This document shows, piece after piece, positions 17,112 to 25,124 of a stretch of DNA of 64,000 nt. A program made the position numbers and the translations under genes. This DNA is from Pedobacter mucosus (GTDB lineage Bacteria > Bacteroidota > Bacteroidia > Sphingobacteriales > Sphingobacteriaceae), in the NCBI RefSeq assembly GCF_022200785.1, contig NZ_CP087585.1, forward strand, positions 1,798,001 through 1,862,000. The letters run 5' to 3'. Every line of letters starts with the position of its first letter. Within the stretch, counting starts at the first letter, position 1. The notes under the pieces were generated by a model. The model did no database searches. It was not told the DNA's origin and saw only the letters and a list, made by a program, of their open reading frames with translations.

Positions 17112-18298
17112 AATTGAGCCACTGGCAATTTAAGTGTAAAAGAAGTAATTTCTTTGGTCGATGAAACAGCTAAAGATCCACCATGTGCTATTGCAATTTC
17201 AGATGCGATGTACAAACCTAAACCCAATCCCTTCTGGTTTGGCTCTACTTCCCCACGAGAAAAGGGTAGAAAAAGACGCTCCATTTTCGCATCAGGAATC
17301 TGCTTGCCTTCGTTTATTACACATAGGCTAAATTCTTCTCCATTGCTCTCTGCATTAATAATTATCGGAGAATTTACCGCACTATAATTTAATGCATTAC
17401 CTAAAAGATTAGAAAATAATTGCGCTATTCGTTTGCCGTCTGCACATACAGGATGGTTTATTTTAAACGATGTTTCAATACTTCTTTCGGGCCAAATTGC
17501 TTGTAATTCATCTATTACTTGCTCAAGAATTTTCACTAAATCTTCATTAGGAGATTTGGTTATAGTTATACCGCCACCTAATCTTCCACTTGCAAAATCA
17601 AGCATATTTTCGATTAATCCATTCATCCTGTAAGATGAATTTTTTATAATATTAACCAAACGTTGGCCCTTTTCATCGCTATTAATTTTCGCCAAAAGCT
17701 GAGCGCTGTTGGATACTGCATTTAACGGATTACGTAAATCATGCCCTAGAATTGCAATAAATTGTTCTCTTAATTCTGATGTTTCTTGTTCTCTTGATAA
17801 TCGTTCTTCAGAAATTGCCAGTTGTTCTAAAGCATCCAAATGAAAAGCAATTAGCTCGGCAAACATCTTAAACATACCAATAACTGAAGGCGTATCTATT
17901 ATCGCAGGTTTCGGATCTATTGCACAAAGCGTACCAAAAAACTCTCCTGTTTTAAGGGTTATCGGAATAGAAATATAGCTTTGAAAACCATACAACAAGG
18001 GCGTATGGTGATTAGCATAGATATCGCTTTTACTTACATTATCAATTATAACTGCATTATGATGCCCTCGAATTTCATTGCAAATAGTCGTTTCAATTTT
18101 CAGTTCTCCACCTGGAGTCAAACCAAAATTTATCTCATCATGCACTGCGCAAGCAACCCAATTATTAGTTGTTACTCTAGCAACTGCAGCAAAACCCATT
18201 CCTGTAGTTTTACAAACGATGTCTAAAATGTGAGCGATAGCAGGGATATTGCTTATCGCTTCAACGTCATCTAAAATAGTGTTTTTAGGGATATTCAC
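17105..18298 (-). CDS. Cytoplasmic GAF-domain sensor histidine kinase, 397 aa
   Basis: Residues 15-160 form a GAF domain (ILDIVCKTTGMGFAAVARVT to GTLCAIDPKP). A short coiled linker leads to the HisKA dimerisation helix with phospho-acceptor His186 in FIAILGHDLRNPL. The HATPase domain follows: N-box QLFSNLLGNALNYS, G1-like VINEGKQIP (Glu in place of the usual Asp), and G2 GLGLGLYIASEIA. There is no membrane segment, so it should sense an internal signal. The start is GTG at 18298. No cognate response regulator is adjacent; the nearest, at 23878, has lost its Asp. The 65-aa gene overlaps its stop codon. Confidence 0.85.
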   Translation of the reverse strand: MNIPKNTILDDVEAISNIPAIAHILDIVCKTTGMGFAAVARVTTNNWVACAVHDEINFGLTPGGELKIETTICNEIRGHHNAVIIDNVSKSDIYANHHTPLLYGFQSYISIPITLKTGEFFGTLCAIDPKPAIIDTPSVIGMFKMFAELIAFHLDALEQLAISEERLSREQETSELREQFIAILGHDLRNPLNAVSNSAQLLAKINSDEKGQRLVNIIKNSSYRMNGLIENMLDFASGRLGGGITITKSPNEDLVKILEQVIDELQAIWPERSIETSFKINHPVCADGKRIAQLFSNLLGNALNYSAVNSPIIINAESNGEEFSLCVINEGKQIPDAKMERLFLPFSRGEVEPNQKGLGLGLYIASEIAIAHGGSLAVSSTKEITSFTLKLPVAQLC

Positions 18299-18430
18299 TA
18301 ATAATTTTTATATAAAGAGCAATTTACAATTTATTTAAGCAGGATAAATAAATTATAAAATATTCTAACATTTGTTTTACAAAAAAGCTATTTAAATTGT
18401 AAAAAGCGCTTTATATATTTTTGAATTTAA

Positions 18431-19852
18431 CTAAACTAAAAGTGATGGTTTTTCATGATAGGTGCGCCACAAAAGTTCGCCAAATAAAGTATTTGACCAC
18501 GCAAACCAGGCTCTTGTAAATTTAGCAGGATCATTTTTATTGAAAGATTCATGCATAAAACCTTTCCCTGCATGAGTTTTTTTCAAAGTATCAATACAAT
18601 ATTTAATTTCAGCATCATTATTAGAAGTTAACGCCCTCATCGTAATGCTCATTGGCCAAATCATATCTTGCCCAGCATGCGGACCACCAATTCCTTCAGC
18701 TGCCGTACCCTTAAAGAAGTAAGGATTATCATTTGATAAAGCAAATTTCCTGGTATTTTGATAAATTGGATCCTTTACATCCATGGCTCCTAAATACGGT
18801 AAGCTTAATAAACTTGGCACATTTGAATCATCCATAATGTATGAACTACCAAAACCATCAACCTCAAAAGCATAAATTTTTCCGTGTTTTGGATGATTGA
18901 TAATGGCATATTTTTGTAACGCTGCATTAACTTCGTCCGCTAGGTTAAGCAAATTACTTTCTAAAGCTTTATCGCTTTGTAAAGCTTTAATCATTTCTGC
19001 AGCTTGTTTTAAACTCGAAACTGCGAAAAAATTAGAAGGAACCAAAAAAGGAAAAATCGTTGCATCATCACTCGGCCGGAAAGCAGAACAAATTAAACCG
19101 ACTGGATTTATGGGAAAACCGTATCCAGCCATTGGTAATGAATCTGTAGGCTGGGTAGTTTCCCGTTGAAAATGATAAGGACCGTTATTAGTTTTGCGCT
19201 GTTGCTCTTTAAATGTTTTTAGAGTGGCTTCAATGCCCTTTTTCCAATTGGTATCAAACGGCGATTTGTCGCCGGTTTTTTCCCAATAATTATAAGCTAA
19301 TCTAATCGGATAACATAAAGAATCGATTTCCCATTTACGTTCGTGTACACCGGGTTGCATAGTCGTTTTATCCGTTTTCCACTCTCCTACTTTATTTGCA
19401 TCTCCATAAAAAGCATTTGCATAAGGATCTTTCAAAATACACTGTGTTTGATGATTAATTACGCCTGCAATAAGTTTTTTTAAAGGTTCATCTTCATTTA
19501 CAAACTGCAAATATGGCCATACTTGTGCCGAACTATCTCTTAACCACATGGCATCAATATCACCTGTAATTACGTAAGTATCTGGGCGACCATTTTTCTC
19601 CTCATAATAAACGGTTGTATCCAAAGTATTTGGGAAACAATTTTCAAAAAGCCATGCCAATTCTGGATTTTTAACACTTGCTTGAAAAGTTTTTATAGCT
19701 GCATCAACGGCTTTACTTTGAAAGTGTCTTTTACTTAATGCAACCCTAACTACCGGAAATTCTGGAGCTAAATCTGCAGCAAATGAAAGTTTTGAAGCCA
19801 CAACCCCTGCGCCTAACAATCCTGTATTAAGTATAAATGTTCTTCTTCTCAT
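18431..19852 (-). CDS. GH125 exo-alpha-1,6-mannosidase, 473 aa
   Basis: Glycoside hydrolase family 125, a metal-independent inverting enzyme that trims alpha-1,6-linked mannose. Family blocks are clear: ENCFPNTLDTTVYY, VITGDIDAMWLRDSSAQVWP (residues 95-114) and GKGFMHESFNKNDP, whose Glu is the likely base. The N-terminus MRRRTFILNTGLLGAG resembles a twin-arginine signal, giving export to the periplasm. It begins 10 bp after the GH76 gene ends and is surely in its operon. GH76 plus GH125 is a well-known alpha-1,6-mannan backbone-degrading set. Confidence 0.9.
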   Translation of the reverse strand: MRRRTFILNTGLLGAGVVASKLSFAADLAPEFPVVRVALSKRHFQSKAVDAAIKTFQASVKNPELAWLFENCFPNTLDTTVYYEEKNGRPDTYVITGDIDAMWLRDSSAQVWPYLQFVNEDEPLKKLIAGVINHQTQCILKDPYANAFYGDANKVGEWKTDKTTMQPGVHERKWEIDSLCYPIRLAYNYWEKTGDKSPFDTNWKKGIEATLKTFKEQQRKTNNGPYHFQRETTQPTDSLPMAGYGFPINPVGLICSAFRPSDDATIFPFLVPSNFFAVSSLKQAAEMIKALQSDKALESNLLNLADEVNAALQKYAIINHPKHGKIYAFEVDGFGSSYIMDDSNVPSLLSLPYLGAMDVKDPIYQNTRKFALSNDNPYFFKGTAAEGIGGPHAGQDMIWPMSITMRALTSNNDAEIKYCIDTLKKTHAGKGFMHESFNKNDPAKFTRAWFAWSNTLFGELLWRTYHEKPSLLV

Positions 19853-19862
19853 CAGAAATATA

Positions 19863-20948
19863 TTATGATTTGGTTAAATTTAGTTTTGCTAAACGAGCAT
19901 AAATTTCAAGTATTCCGGCCTGCATTAACAGGGATTTCGTTTTTTCTCTTCCGAGGAAATTGCTTTCGTCACGTTCATTATTCCAAACTCGATCAGCATC
20001 ATCTACAATAAACTTTAAACGTTGAGGATCTTTTTCAACTTGATAAAGTGCTTCGTACCCTCGTAATAAAACAGCGTTAAACCAATAATGATCTGGCAAC
20101 TTACTGTTTTTATAAAAATGCTTTTCTGCAGCTGTCGCGATAAATTTTGCTTCTTTTAAATATTTTTTATCGCCAGTAATTTCGTATAGCAAAACATTAG
20201 CTTGCAACATTGTTCCAGTATTATAAGTGTAAGTGCCGAAACCAATTTTTCCGTCTTTTATAGAGATAGCATCCCAAAAAACTCCTTCTTTTGATCTAAG
20301 ATGTTTATTTGTCCAGTTGTAAACCAGCAAACCTGTATCTAAATATTTTTTTTCTTTGGTAATTTTATATAATTCTAGGGAGACTAAAATATTAGGACCG
20401 TTAGAACAGGTATTTTTTGATGTCTTTTCATCTTCCTTCCAATAAAGTCCACCACCTGTTTTTTCATCGTAGCCAGTTAATAACCAAGTATAAATTTCTT
20501 TTGATTTCGATAGATATTCTTCTTTTTTTGTTCTGTTATAAGCATCAAGATAAGCAATCGCAATCCACTGATTATCATCATAAAAGCGTGAACTTTTATT
20601 AATGTAAGACATGTAAGCTGGTGCAGGAGAATCTTTAGAATAATAGTGATTTATTGCTGAAACGACAGGTTTCATCATTTCAGTATTCGGATTTAAGGTT
20701 TCCATCTCATTTGTAGCTTGAATTAAAGCACACAAAGGCCAGAGATAAGAATAAGGATTTTCATGTTTACCAATGTTTTCAAGATATAATCCTTTACGCT
20801 CATCTTTTAAATGATCGTTGATATTCGCATAAATAATTTCAATTCTTCGTAAATACTCACTCTTCGTAGTTTGTGCATTGATGTTATTATTCATCAATGT
20901 TAAAAATATAATAGTCGTTAATGTAATTTTTAAAGTGATGTTAAACAT
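19863..20948 (-). CDS. GH76 endo-alpha-1,6-mannanase, 361 aa
   Basis: An (alpha/alpha)6-barrel glycoside hydrolase of family 76, cutting the alpha-1,6-mannan backbone of fungal cell wall or bacterial mannose polymers. The adjacent catalytic Asp124-Asp125 lie in RFYDDNQWIAIA; KNTCSNGPN and GTYTYNTGTMLQAN are further family blocks. Residues 1-25 are a Sec signal (ITLTTIIFLTLMNNNINA), with no lipobox. First gene of the GH76-GH125 pair. No SusC/SusD partner or SARP regulator sits beside it, unlike the mannan loci of gut Bacteroides. Confidence 0.9.
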   Translation of the reverse strand: MFNITLKITLTTIIFLTLMNNNINAQTTKSEYLRRIEIIYANINDHLKDERKGLYLENIGKHENPYSYLWPLCALIQATNEMETLNPNTEMMKPVVSAINHYYSKDSPAPAYMSYINKSSRFYDDNQWIAIAYLDAYNRTKKEEYLSKSKEIYTWLLTGYDEKTGGGLYWKEDEKTSKNTCSNGPNILVSLELYKITKEKKYLDTGLLVYNWTNKHLRSKEGVFWDAISIKDGKIGFGTYTYNTGTMLQANVLLYEITGDKKYLKEAKFIATAAEKHFYKNSKLPDHYWFNAVLLRGYEALYQVEKDPQRLKFIVDDADRVWNNERDESNFLGREKTKSLLMQAGILEIYARLAKLNLTKS

Positions 20949-21176
20949 AATTTAAAACCTTATTAATAATGCGAATTATTTAACAAATAGCATATAATCT
21001 TAACCCATAATAAGGTTAATCTTCTTGAGAATATTTGGTTGATAACTGAACAAATATTATTAAAATATATTAAACATCAAAACTAAAAGTGTATTTAAAC
21101 TATTACTAAATCGATTTTATATTGCTAAGAGTATAATAGCCTGCAAAGCATGAATATATCTAAATATTGTTTTAAG

Positions 21177-22622
21177 CTATGACTCCTGCATTTTGTGTGA
21201 AATTTTTAGGATGACAAATTCTGCCGGACGAACTACAGCCATTCCAATTTCAATTTTTATTCTTCCTTCTAAAATATCTAAAGAAGTCATAGTAGAACCT
21301 AAACCAACGCGTACATAAAAAGCATTATTTGGTTTAATACCTTGTAAAGCGCCTTGTCGCCAAAGTTGATTCAGAAAATTTTCGCACATCGATTTTATTT
21401 TAATCCATGTATTTGCATCATTAGGTTCGAAGACTACAAATTCAGTCCCCTTTTTCAAACTTTCTTCCACGAAATTAAAAAAACGTACAATCGAAATGTA
21501 TCGCCATTCATTATCATTTCCTAACAGCGTTCTTGCCCCCCAGATTAAAGTTCTTTTTCCGGTAGCAAATATGATTGCATTCACCGATTTTCCGGTTGTT
21601 GGATCAATGTTAAAAATTTGCTGCTGTGCATCAGTTAACCTAAATGTCGGACCAAAAACAAGATTGATTTGTTCATTTGCTGAAGCTTTCCAAACACCTC
21701 GATTATTGTCAACACGATTCATAATTCCAGCAACTGTGCTTGATGGTGGTAAATTGATGGTGATTTTATTAATTTCTTCTTTAATCACCAAATAGGCATC
21801 TAAATCTATTGTCTTAATATCAGTTAAACTTTTACTATCAAGAATTCCATTTTCGACACCAACACTGTGTTTTACCTTAACCAGGCTTTCGTCGATGTGG
21901 TAACTTAGCGTACTTTTTAACCATGGATAGTATACACAGCCATACTTTAAATGCTGCATACCGATATCACTCCTAAATAATGCTAAATCATCTGAAGGCT
22001 TATCAGACAAAATCCATGGATCAAAAATTGCAATGCGATCTCTGAAATTATTGCACTGCACTAAAGCTTGATCATACAATTCCTTATAACCGGATATTGT
22101 TCCGCAATCCGCATGCTTATCAGTAAAAATTAATATAGTTGGTTCATCCATTTTTGCAATTGCATCCAGACAAGACTGCCCTGCTTCATTATTAAATGCA
22201 CTATTATAATTTCCGCTAGATACTATATAGCATGGCCCACCACCGTTCGCATAAAACATTTGAATAGCATAGTATAGGTAAGCTCCAGATAGTAAATCGC
22301 TTTTTGGTGTACACGTAATTACTCTATTTGTAAGTTTATTCTCGACTAAAGTATCGATGATATTGGGCATTCCTGTATTGCTAAAAATATCATTTTCCGT
22401 ATTTGCTCCACCAAAATGCTTTTGATATTCTTGAAATGATGTAATCCTAGTTGGGATAGGCAATTTGCCAGAAACAGGAAAAATATCTTTTCCCATAATA
22501 TCGATAGCGTATTCAGTCCTGCCCATAAATGCTGGTATAGCAGTTTCTACTGGTACTATGGTTGAAGGAAATTTGTTTACTTCTTCTATATAAACACCGG
22601 GAACCTTATAAATTTTAGCCAT
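21177..22622 (-). CDS. Contractile tail sheath-like protein, 481 aa
   Basis: A tail sheath of the phage and contractile-injection-system type. The N-terminus KIYKVPGVYIEEVNKFPSTI and the C-terminal domain (LWRQGALQGIKPNNAFYVRV, then EIGMAVVRPAEFVILKI) are diagnostic, since these two regions form the interlocking arms and core of the sheath. Length fits a two-to-three-domain sheath. No tube, baseplate, spike, ATPase or effector gene is nearby; only the peptidoglycan hydrolase 16 bp upstream shares its strand. This may be a remnant or a stand-alone device. No disruption is visible in the reading frame. Confidence 0.85.
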   Translation of the reverse strand: MAKIYKVPGVYIEEVNKFPSTIVPVETAIPAFMGRTEYAIDIMGKDIFPVSGKLPIPTRITSFQEYQKHFGGANTENDIFSNTGMPNIIDTLVENKLTNRVITCTPKSDLLSGAYLYYAIQMFYANGGGPCYIVSSGNYNSAFNNEAGQSCLDAIAKMDEPTILIFTDKHADCGTISGYKELYDQALVQCNNFRDRIAIFDPWILSDKPSDDLALFRSDIGMQHLKYGCVYYPWLKSTLSYHIDESLVKVKHSVGVENGILDSKSLTDIKTIDLDAYLVIKEEINKITINLPPSSTVAGIMNRVDNNRGVWKASANEQINLVFGPTFRLTDAQQQIFNIDPTTGKSVNAIIFATGKRTLIWGARTLLGNDNEWRYISIVRFFNFVEESLKKGTEFVVFEPNDANTWIKIKSMCENFLNQLWRQGALQGIKPNNAFYVRVGLGSTMTSLDILEGRIKIEIGMAVVRPAEFVILKISHKMQES

Positions 22623-22638
22623 GCTTTTTTCGCGAAAA

Positions 22639-23400
22639 TTAAAACTGTAGAAATCCTTTATTTATTTGCGATATTTTTCTTCTATTTAAACGGAATACTC
22701 CATATCCATTACTGCTTAATGCACTGTTGGTATTGCCTTCAATTGTAGTAATGTTTCCACCATTTACACTTTCGACAATTCCGGTATGACCCATACCACC
22801 TCCATGATCAATAATAAAAATACAGCCTGGAACAATTAAATTTGGGTTTGCTAAGGCTGCCGATTGCGCAATTTTAGTACACTTTGCCCGTCTAAAAAGT
22901 TCTAAAACACCAGCAGTTTTTGGTAATGGATTCGAATTACCAATTTTTTTAGAAGCTTCATCAAAACAGTAATAAGTAAAAGCCGCACACCAACTATAAT
23001 GCGCTCCAACAGGATTTAACCCTGCCCTTCTTAAATAAACGTCTACCTGTGGTCCGCGATTGCTGCCCATTGGTACTTCAACTACATTAATTTGAGATAT
23101 GGCAATCATTAACGCACTTGAAAGTAAATTTGAGGGCATTGTATTGTCGTTTATTACAGTGGCATCGCCAAATAATGCAGCCCAGGTTACTGATCCCACT
23201 TGCCCATCTGCAGTGAGCGGCAAACCAGCAGCATCAAAGTTTTGAGTCTGAAAAAGCTTAACTGCACTTTCGGTATTTTTTCCGAAGTCTCCATCAACAT
23301 CTATTGGACCAAAGTTTAAATCGTTTAATTTTTTTTGAATGGCAGTTACAATGTCTTTATCTGCTTCTTTCTTTTTAATAATTCTGTTTGGATAATTCAT
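22639..23400 (-). CDS. Peptidoglycan-binding and CHAP/NlpC-like hydrolase, 253 aa
   Basis: Residues 15-80 form a PG_binding_1 domain (IQKKLNDLNFGPIDVDGDFG, then VTWAALFGD). Residues 95-250 form a cysteine peptidase domain of the CHAP/NlpC type: Cys138 in HYSWCAAFTYYC, His205 in GMGHTGIVES and the polar residue in TIEGNTN. Such enzymes cut peptide or amide bonds in peptidoglycan. There is no signal peptide, which fits a phage-type endolysin or a device-delivered lysin. It immediately precedes the sheath gene, and the two are one operon. Confidence 0.8.
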   Translation of the reverse strand: MNYPNRIIKKKEADKDIVTAIQKKLNDLNFGPIDVDGDFGKNTESAVKLFQTQNFDAAGLPLTADGQVGSVTWAALFGDATVINDNTMPSNLLSSALMIAISQINVVEVPMGSNRGPQVDVYLRRAGLNPVGAHYSWCAAFTYYCFDEASKKIGNSNPLPKTAGVLELFRRAKCTKIAQSAALANPNLIVPGCIFIIDHGGGMGHTGIVESVNGGNITTIEGNTNSALSSNGYGVFRLNRRKISQINKGFLQF

Positions 23401-23877
23401 GTTTATTTATTTTAAGTTAAGGTTCCAAAAAATAATTTCGACTAGAATCGTGTAATCCATTTTGATAGACATCAAAACGAATAATAATGAAAAATTTTCA
23501 TAGATCGAGCGCTATCGAAATTTAGCAAATCAAAATAAGCGGGACAAAACAATAATAAAAACGAATGAAAAAAAGTAGATTAAAGTATCTAAAAGGATTG
23601 AGCGGCATATAACAGTGAAACGAATTCAATTGATGGAGTAGATGGTAATTATCATATTTAGCTAAATAATAGCTCATTACAATATTTATATATGAATTTA
23701 AGATTTTATTTTTTAATAAAAAATTAATCTTAACAAAAAATTCACAATATTCACTTATGATTAATCCTATTGAATTGTAATCTCAATAACATGTAAATAA
23801 TTTAATCAACTGTTTGTTAGGGAACCTCGTATATATACGCTAAACCAGTTTTTTTTTCTATCTACCTATTTTAAGTT
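23401..23877. other. Divergent intergenic region between the lysin-sheath pair and the LuxR-type regulator
   Basis: A 477-bp AT-rich gap holding the promoters of both units and the palindrome at 23828-23839. No small gene or RNA hairpin recognised. Confidence 0.45.
23828..23839. promoter_or_regulatory. Perfect palindrome CGTATATATACG, possible operator
   Basis: A 12-bp perfect palindrome 38 bp before the response-regulator start. It could be an autoregulatory site, but TA-rich palindromes also occur by chance in AT-rich DNA. Confidence 0.35.
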
Positions 23878-24528
23878 ATGACTCAGATCTTATTAATCGA
23901 AGACGAATTAATACAGTATGATACTGTTAAAGAAGTAATCAAAACATATCCAAATCTTAACTTACCATTCGTTGCGAAAGACGGTAATAAAGCTATCGAA
24001 ATATTGCAAAAAAGGCATATTGAGGTAGATATTGTACTTGTCCCTTTAGAATTACCTCATAATGATGGGATAGAGATTACGGAAAAAATAAGAAAAATTC
24101 GTCCAAATTTACCCGTTATTCTTCTAACAAGTGTTTACCGGACAGAACATGTAATTGAAGCTTTTAAAAAGGGTGTTAATGGTTTTTTATCTAAAGAAAT
24201 TAAAACACATGAGCTCATATTTGCTATATCTCACATAAATGACGGCGGCAAATATTTAAGCTCGGAACTAGCAGAAAAGTTAATAAATAAGGCAAGCGTA
24301 ATTTTCCAACCACCTCAAAAAAAAATCGATGTAATTAATCTAGGAGATAAGGAAACTAGAATATTATCTCTGATTGCAGACGGTTTAACAAATTTCGAAA
24401 TTGGATCACAATTAATGATGAGCAAGCGAACTGTGGAAGGTATACGTAAAAACATGTTAATTAAAACTCAAACCACTAATACCGCGGCATTAGTTAGTTT
24501 TGCCTACAAAAATGGAATTTTAAAATAA
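23878..24528 (+). CDS. LuxR/NarL-type response regulator with a degenerate receiver, 216 aa
   Basis: Residues 1-125 are a receiver fold: acidic pair in LLIEDE, Thr in ILLTSVY and Lys in FLSKEI are kept. The phospho-acceptor position is Pro56 in DIVLVPLELPHNDG, where active receivers have Asp (CCT at 24043). The C-terminal HTH (residues about 150-215, GDKETRILSLIADGLTNFEI, then SKRTVEGIRKNM) is a normal LuxR DNA-binding domain. The protein therefore probably binds DNA without phosphorylation, switching by ligand, partner or dose. It is transcribed away from the lysin-sheath pair, whose promoter it might control. Confidence 0.85.
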   Translation: MTQILLIEDELIQYDTVKEVIKTYPNLNLPFVAKDGNKAIEILQKRHIEVDIVLVPLELPHNDGIEITEKIRKIRPNLPVILLTSVYRTEHVIEAFKKGVNGFLSKEIKTHELIFAISHINDGGKYLSSELAEKLINKASVIFQPPQKKIDVINLGDKETRILSLIADGLTNFEIGSQLMMSKRTVEGIRKNMLIKTQTTNTAALVSFAYKNGILK

Positions 24529-24622
24529 ATACTTTAAAGCTTTACTTCATTTGTAAAAACATTTTTTAAACCATTGCTTACCAGTAATTGTTAAAAGATA
24601 TTTAGAAATAAAACTTTAAATT

Positions 24623-25015
24623 GTGAAAGAAGATCATATTAAGAAAGCTGCAAGATTTGCTTTAGGTTCAAGTTTAATCCTCGCTGGTATAAGTCACTTA
24701 TCAGTATCTAGAAAAGCTTTTCAAGCTCAAGTTCCAGATTGGGTACCATTGAAAAAAGATAATACGGTGGTATTGTCTGGCCTAGTAGAAATACTGCTTG
24801 GAGGCGCTTTGGTATTTGCAAGTAAAAAAAATGAAAAAATTATCGGTCAGGTTGCCGCAAGTTTCTTTACCGCTGTATTTCCTGGAAACATATCTCAATA
24901 TACCAACAAGCGAACTGCATTTGGTTTGGATACAGATGGAAAGCGATTTATGCGGTTATTTTTTCAGCCTGTATTAATTTACTGGGCGTTAAAAAGTACA
25001 GGGAATTTGAAATAG
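24623..25015 (+). CDS. DoxX-like small membrane protein, 130 aa
   Basis: A four-helix DoxX-family membrane protein: ARFALGSSLILAGISHL, VVLSGLVEILLGGALVFA, IIGQVAASFFTAVFPGNISQ and LFFQPVLIYWALK are the membrane segments. The conserved QVPDWVPL and NISQY motifs are typical of this subgroup. Function is not established; relatives link to quinone or thiosulfate metabolism and oxidative-stress resistance. The start is GTG at 24623, since no in-frame ATG precedes the first helix. Ends before a shared terminator. Confidence 0.8.
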   Translation: MKEDHIKKAARFALGSSLILAGISHLSVSRKAFQAQVPDWVPLKKDNTVVLSGLVEILLGGALVFASKKNEKIIGQVAASFFTAVFPGNISQYTNKRTAFGLDTDGKRFMRLFFQPVLIYWALKSTGNLK

Positions 25016-25073
25016 CCTGCCAAGATTGGAAACTCAATAATGGTTGAGCTTCGAATAATTCTTTAAACAAAAA

Positions 25074-25093
25074 GGCCCGATAAAAATCGGGCC
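25074..25093. terminator. Bidirectional terminator between the DoxX-like gene and the TonB receptor
   Basis: GGCCCGAT-AAAA-ATCGGGCC: perfect 8-bp GC-rich stem with a 4-nt loop, A-run before and T-run after, between converging genes. Confidence 0.9.
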
Positions 25094-25124
25094 ATTTTAA
25101 TTGAATGTTATTTAAGCGATATAA

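Noticed and set aside
21177..24528. Prophage
   Set aside because: Only a sheath and a lysin are present; there is no integrase, capsid, terminase, portal or attachment repeat.
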